Part shown: piece by piece, positions 54,979 through 63,971 of the stretch
How positions within the stretch are numbered: the stretch's first letter is position 1
How the letters are laid out: each line of letters begins with the position of its first letter
Origin: Solibacillus sp. R5-41
Lineage (GTDB): Bacteria; Bacillota; Bacilli; Bacillales_A; Planococcaceae
Direction: 5' to 3'
Assembly: GCF_002736105.1 (NCBI RefSeq)
Contig: NZ_CP024123.1
Coordinates: 1,108,001 to 1,172,000, forward strand
DNA: 64,000 nt
The notes under the pieces: model-generated
Seen by the model: the letters and a program-made list of their open reading frames with translations, nothing else
The model's database searches: none
Told to the model about the DNA's origin: nothing
Position numbers and translations under genes: made by a program

Positions 54979-56397
54979 TTGAAAAAAGTCGTTTCTTTTA
55001 TTTTGTTAATCACATTATGCGTTGCGCTTCCACTGCAATCTTTCGCTTCCATTAGTGATGCAGTTACGAAAAATTTAGGGAATGGTAATGTAGCTGTGAC
55101 AATTCGTGATAAGCAAACAGGGAAGATAATTTATGAGCACAATGGCGAAAAATTGATGCGTCCTGCCTCCAATATGAAATTATTAACTGGTGCAGCTGCG
55201 CTTGATATTTTAGGAGAAGATTATCGTTTTTCAACGGAATTATATATTGACGGGGTAATCATTAATAAAGAACTAAATGGCAATCTATACATAAAAGGGA
55301 CGGGTGATCCGACATTAAATAAGGATGATTTTCTAGCATTTGCAAAGGCATTAAAAAATCAAGGTATTTCCAAAATTAATGGAAATATCATTGGTGATGA
55401 TACGTACTTTTCTGGTAATACTTTGCCACCGGGTGTAGATAAAATTGATGAATCCTACTACTTTGGAGCGCGGACGTCAGCGATTACGATGTCACAAAAT
55501 CTAGACTTTGATGCAAGTACCGTCATTATTACAGCAACACCTGGTAAAGTTGGAACGAAGCCAAGCTATGAAATTATCCCGAATCTAAGTGGAATGACCA
55601 TTGCGAATGAAGCCAAAACTGTTTCAAAAGGGCAAAAAAATACGATAAAAATTGAGCGCTCATATAATACGAATCGCATAATTATTTCGGGTAATTTACC
55701 ACAGGGAAGTAGTAAAAAGGAATGGGTAACCCTGCAAGACCCAACTAAAAATACGCTACAAGCAATCCAATTAACACTTCAAGGTGCAGGCATTCAATTT
55801 GCAAAAAATACGCAAATTAAGACAGCACAGGTACCAGCCGATGCAAAATTTATTCATATGAAAAAATCTCGTACATTGTCGGCGATTTTCCCTGCCTTTA
55901 TGAAGCTAAGTAATAATAGTATTGCGGATATTTTGGTGAAATCAATGGGACAGCAACAACAAGCGAAAGGGAGCTTAACGGCTGGTTTACAAGTAATGCA
56001 GGAATATGGGAAAGCGTTAAATATTTCAATGGGAACTTGGATATTGGCTGATGGTTCGGGCTTATCTGATCGAAATCGTTTGACAGCGAATGGCTTGTCT
56101 TCATTATTATATGAGGTGCAGCAAAAATCGTATTTCCAAACATTTTATCAATCACTTCCCGTAGCAGGTCATGAGGAGCGTCTCGTTGGTGGGACGTTGC
56201 GAAAACGCTTTAAAACAAGTGATGTAAAGGGAAAAATAAATGCGAAAACGGGTTATATTCCGAATGTGAATACGTTAGCAGGCTATGTAACGGGGAAAAG
56301 TGGTAAAACGTATATTTTCACTATCTTATTGGAAAACCGTTCAAATGGAACCGTGCATATGGATCGTATGATGGCTGATATCATGAAAAATTTATAA
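54979..56397 (+). CDS. D-alanyl-D-alanine carboxypeptidase/endopeptidase (PBP4/DacC type)
   Basis: Exported class C penicillin-binding protein trimming peptidoglycan. The 472-residue chain has a signal peptide (KVVSFILLITLCVALPLQSFA), the SxxK motif in PASNMKL (nucleophile about residue 62), the SxN motif as KLSNNSIADIL (about 312-315), and the KTG motif NAKTGYIPN (about 418). The insert between SxxK and SxN is large (about 250 residues), typical of the PBP4 type. TTG start, preceded by CGGAGGG. pcp follows 21 bases later. Confidence 0.92.
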   Translation: MKKVVSFILLITLCVALPLQSFASISDAVTKNLGNGNVAVTIRDKQTGKIIYEHNGEKLMRPASNMKLLTGAAALDILGEDYRFSTELYIDGVIINKELNGNLYIKGTGDPTLNKDDFLAFAKALKNQGISKINGNIIGDDTYFSGNTLPPGVDKIDESYYFGARTSAITMSQNLDFDASTVIITATPGKVGTKPSYEIIPNLSGMTIANEAKTVSKGQKNTIKIERSYNTNRIIISGNLPQGSSKKEWVTLQDPTKNTLQAIQLTLQGAGIQFAKNTQIKTAQVPADAKFIHMKKSRTLSAIFPAFMKLSNNSIADILVKSMGQQQQAKGSLTAGLQVMQEYGKALNISMGTWILADGSGLSDRNRLTANGLSSLLYEVQQKSYFQTFYQSLPVAGHEERLVGGTLRKRFKTSDVKGKINAKTGYIPNVNTLAGYVTGKSGKTYIFTILLENRSNGTVHMDRMMADIMKNL

Positions 56398-56418
56398 AAT
56401 CTAATGGAGGAAAAGTAA

Positions 56419-57042
56419 ATGAAAAAAATTTTATTAACGGGTTTTGAGCCATTTTTATCAAACCCAATCAATCCAACAATGGAAATTGTGAAGGCGCTAC
56501 ATGAAAAAGTAATATTGGGCTATCAAGTGGAGGGGCGTATTTTAAGTGTGGACTTTGAAAAATCGCCGCCACAATTTTTGAAATATGTAGAAGAAGTGCA
56601 GCCAAGTATCATTATTTCTCTTGGGCTAGCAGCAGGACGTACGAAAATTACGCCGGAAAGAATCGCAATTAATATAAAAGATGGGGAACCAGATAATGCA
56701 GGGGTGGCGCTAGTAGATGAACCGATTCATGCTGGTGGAAATGCGGCCTATTTTTCAACATTGCCAATTCGCGCAATGGTCAACCGCTTAAATGAAGCGG
56801 GTTTGCCTGCAACCATTTCTGATACAGCGGGCACGTATTTATGTAATAACATCATGTATGAAGGTTTACACTATGCGAGTAAGCAAGCGAATGTTCAGGC
56901 AGGATTTATTCATATCCCAGCATCATTTGAACTCTCAATTGCACATGGAAAGCTACCAGGATGGGCCCAACGTGATTTACTAGCAAGTATCGAGCTTTGT
57001 ATCGAAGAATGTGTGAAAAGTAAAAATGATTCTATTAGGTAA
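56419..57042 (+). CDS. pcp: pyrrolidone-carboxylate peptidase
   Basis: Removes N-terminal pyroglutamate from peptides. The 207-residue cysteine peptidase shows GFEPFLSNPINPT at the start, the Glu region of VALVDEPIHAGGNAAYFSTLP, the nucleophile Cys in SDTAGTYLCNNIMYEGLH (about residue 144) and the catalytic His in FIHIPA (about 166). ATG preceded by AATGGAGG, so it is probably cotranscribed with the upstream carboxypeptidase gene. A terminator follows. Confidence 0.95.
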   Translation: MKKILLTGFEPFLSNPINPTMEIVKALHEKVILGYQVEGRILSVDFEKSPPQFLKYVEEVQPSIIISLGLAAGRTKITPERIAINIKDGEPDNAGVALVDEPIHAGGNAAYFSTLPIRAMVNRLNEAGLPATISDTAGTYLCNNIMYEGLHYASKQANVQAGFIHIPASFELSIAHGKLPGWAQRDLLASIELCIEECVKSKNDSIR

Positions 57043-57069
57043 TAATATAAACTGATTTAATAATAGAAT

Positions 57070-57113
57070 GAGAGTATGGAAAACTTATTTACTCGTTTTC
57101 CATACTCTTTTTC
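57070..57113 (+). terminator. intrinsic terminator after pcp
   Basis: GAGTATGGAAAAC and GTTTTCCATACTC form a 13-base stem with an 8-base loop followed by TTTTT. It also lies within 20 bases of the yqfT-like minus-strand stop. Confidence 0.85.
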
Positions 57114-57131
57114 AATGTATAAAAAAATTAA

Positions 57132-57371
57132 TCATACTCCAATTATTTTTCTTAATTTCTTTAACCGTTTTTCTCCGATTAGTGATTCTGCTTTTTTTAA
57201 TTCAGCGGCGGGTATACCAGAGAAAAGCCAAGTTAATGAAGCATTTTGAAAAATGAGACGTAGCTGTTGGATTTCCTCTATTGAAAATTTTAAATCCTCT
57301 TTTTTAGCAAATTTTTGTAACGCACGATCATCCATACTTTGGAAGTTTTCAAACCACTCTAATTTGTTCAT
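57132..57371 (-). CDS. YqfT-like (DUF2624) protein
   Basis: A 79-residue helical protein (NKLEWFENFQSMDDRALQKF, then a KFSIEEIQQLRLIFQNASLT helix and KKLRKIIGV at the end) resembling DUF2624 proteins such as Bacillus YqfT, encoded near nfo and zur there. The resemblance is weak and by pattern. ATG 57371 is chosen, with AAAGGA 10 bases upstream; a TTG six codons earlier overlaps that site. Function unknown. Confidence 0.6.
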   Translation of the reverse strand: MNKLEWFENFQSMDDRALQKFAKKEDLKFSIEEIQQLRLIFQNASLTWLFSGIPAAELKKAESLIGEKRLKKLRKIIGV

Positions 57372-57437
57372 AACATGCAGTCCTTTCAATATGAATCTCT
57401 TTACATCTGGTAAAAAGTCAATTATACTAACAACTTG

Positions 57438-57460
57438 TAAATCGTAATGATTTTGAATTA
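57438..57460 (+). promoter_or_regulatory. Zur box upstream of znuC
   Basis: The left half TAAATCGTAAT (57438-57448) is identical to the left half of the Bacillus Zur operator, TAAATCGTAATNATTACGATTTA, and the right half ATTTTGAATTA matches it at about two thirds of positions. It lies 17 bases before the znuC start, within reach to block the promoter. Confidence 0.7.
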
Positions 57461-57476
57461 GAAAGAAGCGAAAAAA

Positions 57477-58223
57477 ATGAAAAAACCTTTAATCGAAATG
57501 AAAAACGTCTCGTTTCAATACGAATATACGCAAGTGTTAAAAAATATCTCTTTACGCGTGGAGGAAGGAGATTTTTTAGCTCTACTTGGTCAAAATGGCT
57601 CAGGAAAATCAACTTTATTAAAACTAATTTTAGGCTTATTAAAGCCAATGACGGGTGAAATTGAATTGTTTGGTGAAAATGCGAATTCTTTTAAACATCG
57701 TGAATGGATTGGCTATGTTTCGCAAAAATCCAACGCGTTTAACTCGGGATTTCCAGCAACTGTGCAAGAAGTTGTGAAAAGTGGCTTGGCGAAAAAGACA
57801 GGATTATTTAAGCGTTTACCGAAAAATGCAGATGAACTCATTAATCGTGCATTAGCCGATGTGGGAATGGAGTCATTTGCGAAACGAAACATTGGGCAAC
57901 TATCTGGCGGTCAACAACAGCGGGTCTTTATTGCACGTGCACTCGTAGCACAGCCAAAGCTTTTAATTTTGGATGAGCCAACTGTTGGAATCGATCATGA
58001 AAATGTGCAGGCATTTTATGATATGCTCGCTCATTTAAATGTTCAACACCAAATGACAATGATTTTAGTAACACATGATGTCGATACTGTGTCAGACCGT
58101 ATTAGCCATGTGGCCTGCTTAAATCAAACGATTCATTTCCATGGTTATAAAAACGATTTTGATACGATTTCGCAAGAGCAGAGAGATACATGGTACGGTC
58201 ATTCTGTGCGAAAGATTCATTAA
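57477..58223 (+). CDS. znuC: zinc ABC transporter ATP-binding protein
   Basis: Energises zinc uptake. The 248-residue ATPase shows Walker A GQNGSGKSTL (residues about 37-46), Q loop YVSQKS, signature LSGGQQQRVFIARAL (about 142), Walker B LLILDEPTVGID and H-loop LVTHDVD. It is the first gene of the znuC-znuB-zur operon. No znuA (substrate-binding lipoprotein) gene is present upstream or downstream in the window, so the binding protein must be elsewhere. Confidence 0.9.
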   Translation: MKKPLIEMKNVSFQYEYTQVLKNISLRVEEGDFLALLGQNGSGKSTLLKLILGLLKPMTGEIELFGENANSFKHREWIGYVSQKSNAFNSGFPATVQEVVKSGLAKKTGLFKRLPKNADELINRALADVGMESFAKRNIGQLSGGQQQRVFIARALVAQPKLLILDEPTVGIDHENVQAFYDMLAHLNVQHQMTMILVTHDVDTVSDRISHVACLNQTIHFHGYKNDFDTISQEQRDTWYGHSVRKIH

Positions 58224-58238
58224 GAGGAGCAGGCGTAG

Positions 58239-59105
58239 ATGATTGAAGCGATTATAAACTATGAATTTTTACAAAATGCCTTTTTCTCAGGGCTAATTAT
58301 TGGGATTATTGCGCCATTACTTGGGGTATTTATTGTTGTACGAAGGCTATCACTTATTGCCGATGCGCTTTCACATGTGACGCTTGCAGGAATTGCAGGT
58401 AGTCTTTATTTAAGTCAATCGGTGGCGGCATTGGCGTTATTAAATCCGATTTATTTGGGCATTGTGGCATCGGTTAGTGGGTCGATTTTAATTGAGCGAT
58501 TGCGTCGATTATATAAGCATTACGAAGAACTTGCGATCCCGATCATCATGTCGGGTGGTATTGGGATAAGCGCCATATTAATTTCACTGGCGAGTGGTTT
58601 TAGCACGGATTTAATGAGTTATTTATTCGGTTCGGTATCGGCTGTATCGAGACAAGATTTGTATATTGTAATGGCAATTGCAATTATTGTAATCTTATTT
58701 TTACGCTTATTTTTCAAGGAATTATTCGTCCTTTCATTTGATGAAGAGTATGCGAAGGCAAGCGGTTTGCCAGCGAAATGGGTGCATCTATTATTTATGA
58801 TAGTTGTCGCGCTTGTTATAGCTGCAAGTATGCGTATTGTTGGTATATTACTCGTTTCAAGCTTAATGACGTTACCAGTAGCGGCAGCAATGCGATTAGC
58901 TCGCGGCTTTAAAGAAGCAATCATATACTCGATCATATTTGGTGAACTAGCTGTCATTATTGGGTTAGTATCGGCCTTCTATTTAAATCTAGCACCAGGT
59001 GGAACAATTGTTGTCACATCGATTTTCATTTTATTGATCGTGATTATGTTGAAAAAATTGACTTTAAAAATGGCATCCAAAACGAAAGGGGAAGAATTAC
59101 TGTGA
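58239..59105 (+). CDS. znuB: zinc ABC transporter permease
   Basis: Membrane channel for zinc uptake. The 288-residue ABC-3 family permease has eight to nine hydrophobic segments, GIIAPLLGVFIVVRRLSLIADALSHVTLAG near the start (family signature with the DALSH motif) and SYLFGSVSAVS and ASGLPAKW later. ATG follows AGAGGAGC; the gene starts 15 bases after znuC and overlaps zur by four bases. Confidence 0.92.
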   Translation: MIEAIINYEFLQNAFFSGLIIGIIAPLLGVFIVVRRLSLIADALSHVTLAGIAGSLYLSQSVAALALLNPIYLGIVASVSGSILIERLRRLYKHYEELAIPIIMSGGIGISAILISLASGFSTDLMSYLFGSVSAVSRQDLYIVMAIAIIVILFLRLFFKELFVLSFDEEYAKASGLPAKWVHLLFMIVVALVIAASMRIVGILLVSSLMTLPVAAAMRLARGFKEAIIYSIIFGELAVIIGLVSAFYLNLAPGGTIVVTSIFILLIVIMLKKLTLKMASKTKGEELL

Positions 59106-59518
59106 ATGAAACGCGCGCGTGGGAAATAATAAAGGACAATGGCTATAAAAAGACAGATAAACGAGCGTTAATCTTGGATATGTTTGCAGCTACGGACAAA
59201 TATTTAACTGCCCGTGATTTGTTGTCAGTATTAAAAAAAGACTCCCCAGGAATGAGCTTTGACACGATTTATCGCAACTTAGCTACTTTTGTTGAGTTAG
59301 ATATTTTAGAGGAAACCGAGCTAAATGGCGAACGTAATTTCCGTATGCACTGCGAATCAGATCACCATCATCATCATTTTATTTGTCGTGATTGTGGTAA
59401 TGTGAAGGAACTTTCGATATGCCCGATGGAAATGCTCGGTGAAAAGCTTCCCGGCTATAAGGTTGAAGCACATAAATTTGAAATTTACGGAAAATGTCCA
59501 CAATGTCAAATTGCTTAA
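59102..59518 (+). CDS. zur: zinc uptake regulator Zur (Fur family)
   Basis: Zinc-sensing repressor. The 138-residue protein has the Fur winged helix (AWEIIKDNGYKKTDKRALIL to FDTIYRNLATFVELDIL), the metal-site segment ESDHHHHHFICRDCGNVKEL and a second CPQC pair, forming the structural zinc site (CxxC twice). GTG start 59102 overlaps the znuB stop. The operon's own operator (57438) makes it autoregulated. In Bacillus subtilis zur is not in the transporter operon, so this arrangement differs. Confidence 0.93.
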   Translation: MNETRAWEIIKDNGYKKTDKRALILDMFAATDKYLTARDLLSVLKKDSPGMSFDTIYRNLATFVELDILEETELNGERNFRMHCESDHHHHHFICRDCGNVKELSICPMEMLGEKLPGYKVEAHKFEIYGKCPQCQIA

Positions 59519-60062
59519 AAAACTTCCTGTGCAATGTTCTATCTAATATTAGATTACAGGAATAGGAAGGTTTAAAAAAGCTTTATTTTTAGCTAAAAGC
59601 AGGATGGTTTGTTTGGTTTCAATATCATTAAAATGAGAAACCTTATCCAACTAACAGGTAACTTAAAGAAAACGTGAAAGTAAACAAGTTTAAAAAAAAT
59701 GGGTGCTACTTCATCAGTCCCTTTTCAATAAAATTACTTGTATTAGAAAATGCCAAAACGCTGTTAAATCAGCGTTTTGGCATTTTCTAATTTTATTTTG
59801 CAGAAGGGCTAAATTTATCAAATAGTCGATAAAGAACGAAGCCTAAATGCACCTCCACAATTGGGATGCAGTTCATATAGATGATCTGTTTTTTTGTCCA
59901 AAACATCAAGTGATTTTGGAGGATAATCTTGTAACCAACTCGTGGTTTATCAGCTTAACAGCATTAACGAATTAATGAATTAACTTTATTAATCGTTTGA
60001 GAAATTGGTACCTATTACGAATTGTTCCTTTAATCTCGAATTATTCAATGTGACGATAAAGC
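59519..60062. other. intergenic region with terminator hairpin
   Basis: No gene. At 59748-59792 GAAAATGCCAAAACGCTG and its complement form a very stable symmetric hairpin with T-rich flanks, able to terminate in either direction. At 59847-59884 an ATGCACCTCCACAATTG / GGGATGCAGTTC segment resembles the hairpin at 62443-62492, on the other side of the YhgE gene. Short plus-strand frames are not convincing. Confidence 0.5.
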
Positions 60063-62252
60063 TCAGTGAAATAATCCGGATTCTCGCGACTTTTTAAGAA
60101 GTAGTTTTGTTTTCCGGTTTATCTTTTCTTTTAAGAAGGTGCCGAATAGTAAAAATGCTAAACTAAATAGCAAAAGGAAGGAAGCATCTCGTAATGCTCT
60201 CTGCCAAACTATACCGCCTACAGCTTCACGCATAATATCTACTGCATACGTAAAAGGGAGTGCAGGGTTGATCAACTGAAAAAACTCTGGTAAAAGAACG
60301 ACTGGATAGGTTCCGCCTGCCCCTGCAATTTGCAAGACAAGCATAATGATTGCAAACGCTTTTCCTAAATCGCCAAATACGGATACAAGCGTATAAACAA
60401 TGGACATGAAAACGAAACTAATAAGAAATCCAAATATTATAAACCAGAAAGAATTTTTAACATCCACACCTAATAGTACTATGTCGCCAATTGTTACAAT
60501 TAATGCTTGGAAAAGACCAATAGCTGAGAATGTAAACAATCGACCGAAATATACCGCGCGTTCGCTAACATTATTTTCATGTTTAGCATCTGTAGCAAGA
60601 AGTGAGATAAGAAGCAAACAACCTACCCATATAGCTAGAACTGTATAAAAGGGAGTCATTCCTGTTCCATAATTTGCGATAGGAAAAAGTTTGTTTTCAT
60701 TCAAGACGATCGGCTCTTCAAAGAAGCTACGTTCCGCTTGTGGATCATTGCGGAGTAACTGGATTATTTCATTGAGATTTGTTTCCCCCTGAACTTTACG
60801 TAACGTATCTGCTAGCTCGTTCACTTTGTCATATACATATGGATATTGTGTCAATGCATGATCCAATGTTGTTTTTCCCTCTTTAATATGGGCGGCTGTG
60901 CTATTTAGAATACGTGTGACTTCCGGTAAAGTGGATTGTATACTGGACAGCATTTCTTTGGCATTTCCTAAAGTCTTTTTTGCATTGGCTACTTCGGAAA
61001 GAACAGTTGGTTCAATTGTGTTTTTGTATTCGTTTATAAAGGCATCCAGTTGGACGGATGTATTCTGAGCTATTTTTTGTAAATCAATCAATGTTTTTTG
61101 TATTTGTTGTTCTTTATCTTTTATAAGTGTATTGATTATTCGCGTATTCGTTTGTGTTTCTTGTAAAAAAACTTTCAATTTGTTCGTTTTATCAATTGCC
61201 TGATCTAGTTTTGTTTGTAGTTCTATGTTGTTTCCTTCCAAACTCGATTCATTTGAGCTATTGGATAAGTCCTTTAACCAATTAAGGTCCTTCCCGATCG
61301 AGTCGACTGTTTGGATATTGGAGGTTATTTTGTTGTCGAGGTCCTCCTTTACTCGATCCAAGTCGGTAAAATCCATTTTAACGTTTTGAACTTTTTGAAG
61401 AAATTCATTAGAACTTTTTGAAATTTTTGATACTTTATTCAAATCATTTTCAATTGTGGGGGCCAGTTCATTTAAACGATTTTGTGCTTTCGTCAAGAAA
61501 TCGATTGTTTTTTCAATTTGATTTAAACCTTCAGTCGTTATTTGTTCGGCACGAGGCACCATTAAATTAGCTTGAGTGATAATTTTCTGTACAGAAGAGG
61601 CATCTTTTTGGACACCAGTCAACAATTTGTGGATCGCTGGCAATTCTTGTTCCATTTTGAATACATAGTTTTCAAAGTTATGAATATCTGGTAGGTAGCT
61701 TTCTATTTCAATTCCTAAATCATTAAAGAATTCAAAAATGACGCCATTCACATTTGAGATGAATTGACTGCTAACATCTTGAACAATAACCGTTGCACCT
61801 TGTTCCGTTATTTTGGGCGCAATGGAGTTAATTTTTTCATTTACATAGTATTCGATATCTGCCTTTTGGGGGTTACCCGATACGATGGAAGCCAACTTTT
61901 CGGAAAAGTTTTCAGGGATAATGATGACTGCAAAATAATCACCATATTCAACTTTTTCCATCGCAATTTTTCGAGAAGTAAAAAACCACTTCATGTCTTG
62001 ATTGTTTTTTAATGTATCGATCAGTTCATTTCCAATGTTTAACTGTTCCCCCTGGACTTTTGCTCCTGCATCTTCGTTTACAATCGCTACAGGAATCTGA
62101 TCAGTTTTAGCATAAGGGTCCCAAGAAGCATAAATGTTAAGCCATGCATATAAAGAAGGCAGGAAGACTAAACCTCCTATAAGAATTGCAGCCACCCAAT
62201 TCCTACTTATATTTTGAATGTCTGTCTTGAAAATATTCCAACTATTTTTCAT
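60063..62252 (-). CDS. YhgE/Pip-type membrane protein (ABC-2-like)
   Basis: A 729-residue membrane protein with one N-terminal helix (about 20-42, NWVAAILIGGLVFLPSLYAWLN), a 500-residue extracytoplasmic coiled-coil region rich in NKI..., QIQKTLIDL and similar heptads, and five to six membrane helices from about 530 to 710 (TPFYTVLAIWVGCLLLISLLA onwards). This is the YhgE/Pip pattern: homologous proteins include phage infection protein and are linked to type VII secretion-like functions. PVAIVNEDAGA (about 52-62) is a family signature. Isolated gene. Confidence 0.88.
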   Translation of the reverse strand: MKNSWNIFKTDIQNISRNWVAAILIGGLVFLPSLYAWLNIYASWDPYAKTDQIPVAIVNEDAGAKVQGEQLNIGNELIDTLKNNQDMKWFFTSRKIAMEKVEYGDYFAVIIIPENFSEKLASIVSGNPQKADIEYYVNEKINSIAPKITEQGATVIVQDVSSQFISNVNGVIFEFFNDLGIEIESYLPDIHNFENYVFKMEQELPAIHKLLTGVQKDASSVQKIITQANLMVPRAEQITTEGLNQIEKTIDFLTKAQNRLNELAPTIENDLNKVSKISKSSNEFLQKVQNVKMDFTDLDRVKEDLDNKITSNIQTVDSIGKDLNWLKDLSNSSNESSLEGNNIELQTKLDQAIDKTNKLKVFLQETQTNTRIINTLIKDKEQQIQKTLIDLQKIAQNTSVQLDAFINEYKNTIEPTVLSEVANAKKTLGNAKEMLSSIQSTLPEVTRILNSTAAHIKEGKTTLDHALTQYPYVYDKVNELADTLRKVQGETNLNEIIQLLRNDPQAERSFFEEPIVLNENKLFPIANYGTGMTPFYTVLAIWVGCLLLISLLATDAKHENNVSERAVYFGRLFTFSAIGLFQALIVTIGDIVLLGVDVKNSFWFIIFGFLISFVFMSIVYTLVSVFGDLGKAFAIIMLVLQIAGAGGTYPVVLLPEFFQLINPALPFTYAVDIMREAVGGIVWQRALRDASFLLLFSLAFLLFGTFLKEKINRKTKLLLKKSRESGLFH

Positions 62253-62945
62253 AACTAGTCCACCCTACTATATTGAAGTTGATAGGTACTTAATGATTGT
62301 AGTATACCCCCAATAAATAATGGCTAACCAAATAAGGGCAAGGGGATAGAAAGACTAATTTTTGTAATGATCAACTATTATTTTAAATAAAGTAGGTTAA
62401 AATTGCCTGAAATTTAACACTGAACAATGTTTTGCCAAATAAACTGCACCTCCAATTGTTAGACGATTTCTAACAATTGAGATGTAGTACATTCTTTCAA
62501 AAGGGTTTAGAGTTAGGGAGTACCAATTTAAGTATTAAAACATAGCTTAGGAAATTATTTTTCTTAACTACCATTTTGACAATAACATGTAATGTGAGGC
62601 TATACCGATTCAAAAGATGTCTAAATTTATCGTTTTTCAGAAGGTGGAAACTAACAATGCTTGCCAAGTTGCAGATTCAAATTTAAGTTTTGTTTGAATG
62701 TAAAAGGCGATTCTTACTTGCCCTCACCGGTTATTTACTAAAATCCCCAAAATGAATTGGATATATGCTTGTCCTTTTTTTCTATTTCTTATAGGCTCGC
62801 GCAAAATCATCTGAATGACCAAGTCAAGCCATCTTCTACGTTTGAGATAACGGAGCAATTTGTGCAATAAAGGATGGTCTTTATTAAAGTGACCATGGTA
62901 AGATAATGGAAAACAAATAAAGAGCTAACGTCATGCATAGTAATT
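62253..62945. other. gene-poor region with hairpin and minus-strand open stretch
   Basis: Contains a 50-base hairpin (62443-62492, CTGCACCTCCAATTGTTAGA and the partially complementary TCTAACAATTGAGATGTAG). Between 62724 and 62924 the minus strand is open for 67 codons (HFNKDHPLLHKLLRYLKRRR, ... IQMILREPIRNRKKGQAYIQ) without any ATG, GTG or ribosome-binding site; it looks like a coding remnant I cannot name. The rest is AT-rich. Confidence 0.45.
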
Positions 62946-63212
62946 TTGGAAAATACAGGGTACCCGCTACACTCTAAAAGTTATTGGACTTACATACACC
63001 ATTTTCGATTCAAGGGCATATACACCTTGGATTTGGAGGAGTTGCAAAAATACCTTTATTCCGCATCTGTTGCTTCCCGACTTGCATTAATGAGGGAAAT
63101 TCAGCTTCATTATGTATCTCAAGACTACAAAGAACTGCATGAAATCGTAATGGGAGCAATGATTCATATGGGACTTACCACTGAAGCGAAACGATTATGT
63201 GGAGATGTTTAA
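62946..63212 (+). CDS. hypothetical protein, possibly a fragment
   Basis: An 88-residue frame beginning at a TTG without a clear ribosome-binding site; coding-like sequence starts near residue 15 (YIHHFRFKGIYTLDLEELQK) and continues through an amphipathic helical segment (SVASRLALMREIQLHYVSQ) to a stop at 63210-63212. It overlaps the next frame by a few bases, so a frameshift joining the two is possible. Not recognised. Confidence 0.45.
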   Translation: MENTGYPLHSKSYWTYIHHFRFKGIYTLDLEELQKYLYSASVASRLALMREIQLHYVSQDYKELHEIVMGAMIHMGLTTEAKRLCGDV

Positions 63213-63277
63213 TACAGCCGTCTTGTAAGGAATGTTTTATTACGGATCACTTGGAACAATCTCTTAGTAAAGGTTTT

Positions 63278-63971
63278 ATGGGAAATGTAGAAGAGAGGGT
63301 AAGGAGACAAAATAAATTAAAGGTCAATGAGTATGAATGGCGCCTACATGATTTGAAACGTTATTTTATTATGACTGCTCTTTTAAAAGAATCGCTTATG
63401 TTTAGTGAGAAAGTGGATGAATTATGGCATGAGATGCTCATGTTTACTCGTGAGAATGGGGATTTTTCTAAAAATTATTTAGGTGCGGCACTTCATCACA
63501 GTCTGAATGTAAATGTAGAGCCAGAGCCAGATTTACGCGGATTTTTTGATTGGCTGTATGCAGAACTTTTATCATAAGAAGGGAGAACATCCATCTTTAT
63601 AAAGGTTTTTTATATTTACTGTACAACCCAATAGAATTGATAAATTTAGAAATTTACCAGAAAATGAACTTATCGCGATGTATTTTAAAAGTGATACCAA
63701 ATCCATGCCCGTTGTCCTCTCGCTTATTTCTTCGATGAAAAAAACCGCAAATAGAGTAAAAGATTATGATAAACGCACCATTCAGCAATATTACAATGCA
63801 ATGGTCGTTCCTTTTTTATCGGTTTCCTATTTCCATTATGATGAATTTTTCAGTTACATGAAAGCAAGTAGCAGCAGTTCATCCAGTTGTACGAGTTGCT
63901 GATCGGCGAGCGTTTGTAGTTGTAGCTCGTCTGATAGTTCCTGCTCAAGCTGCGGTGGGGGTGGAGATTAA
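63278..63971 (+). pseudogene. decayed glycine-rich-domain-like protein with Ser/Cys tail
   Basis: ATG 63278 with AAAGG upstream encodes VEERVRRQNKLKVNEYEWRL ... KVDELWHEMLMFTRENGDF then LGAALHH, the pattern of glycine-rich-domain (GRDP-like) proteins (VDELWH..IL.T..Y...C...G.F.HH). Near 63566 the frame shifts to another phase, where FYHKKGEHPSL continues, then a TAA at 63600-63602, and the rest (RFFIFTVQPNRIDKF ... YFHYDEFFSYMKASSSSSSSC) runs into an in-frame TGA at 63900 before the tail CSCSSSDSSCSSCGGGGGD ends at 63971. At least one frameshift and two stops are present. Confidence 0.65.

Noticed and set aside
57427-57648. 73-residue minus-strand frame at the start of znuC
   Set aside because: Overlaps the Zur box and znuC start on the other strand; no ribosome-binding site or family match.
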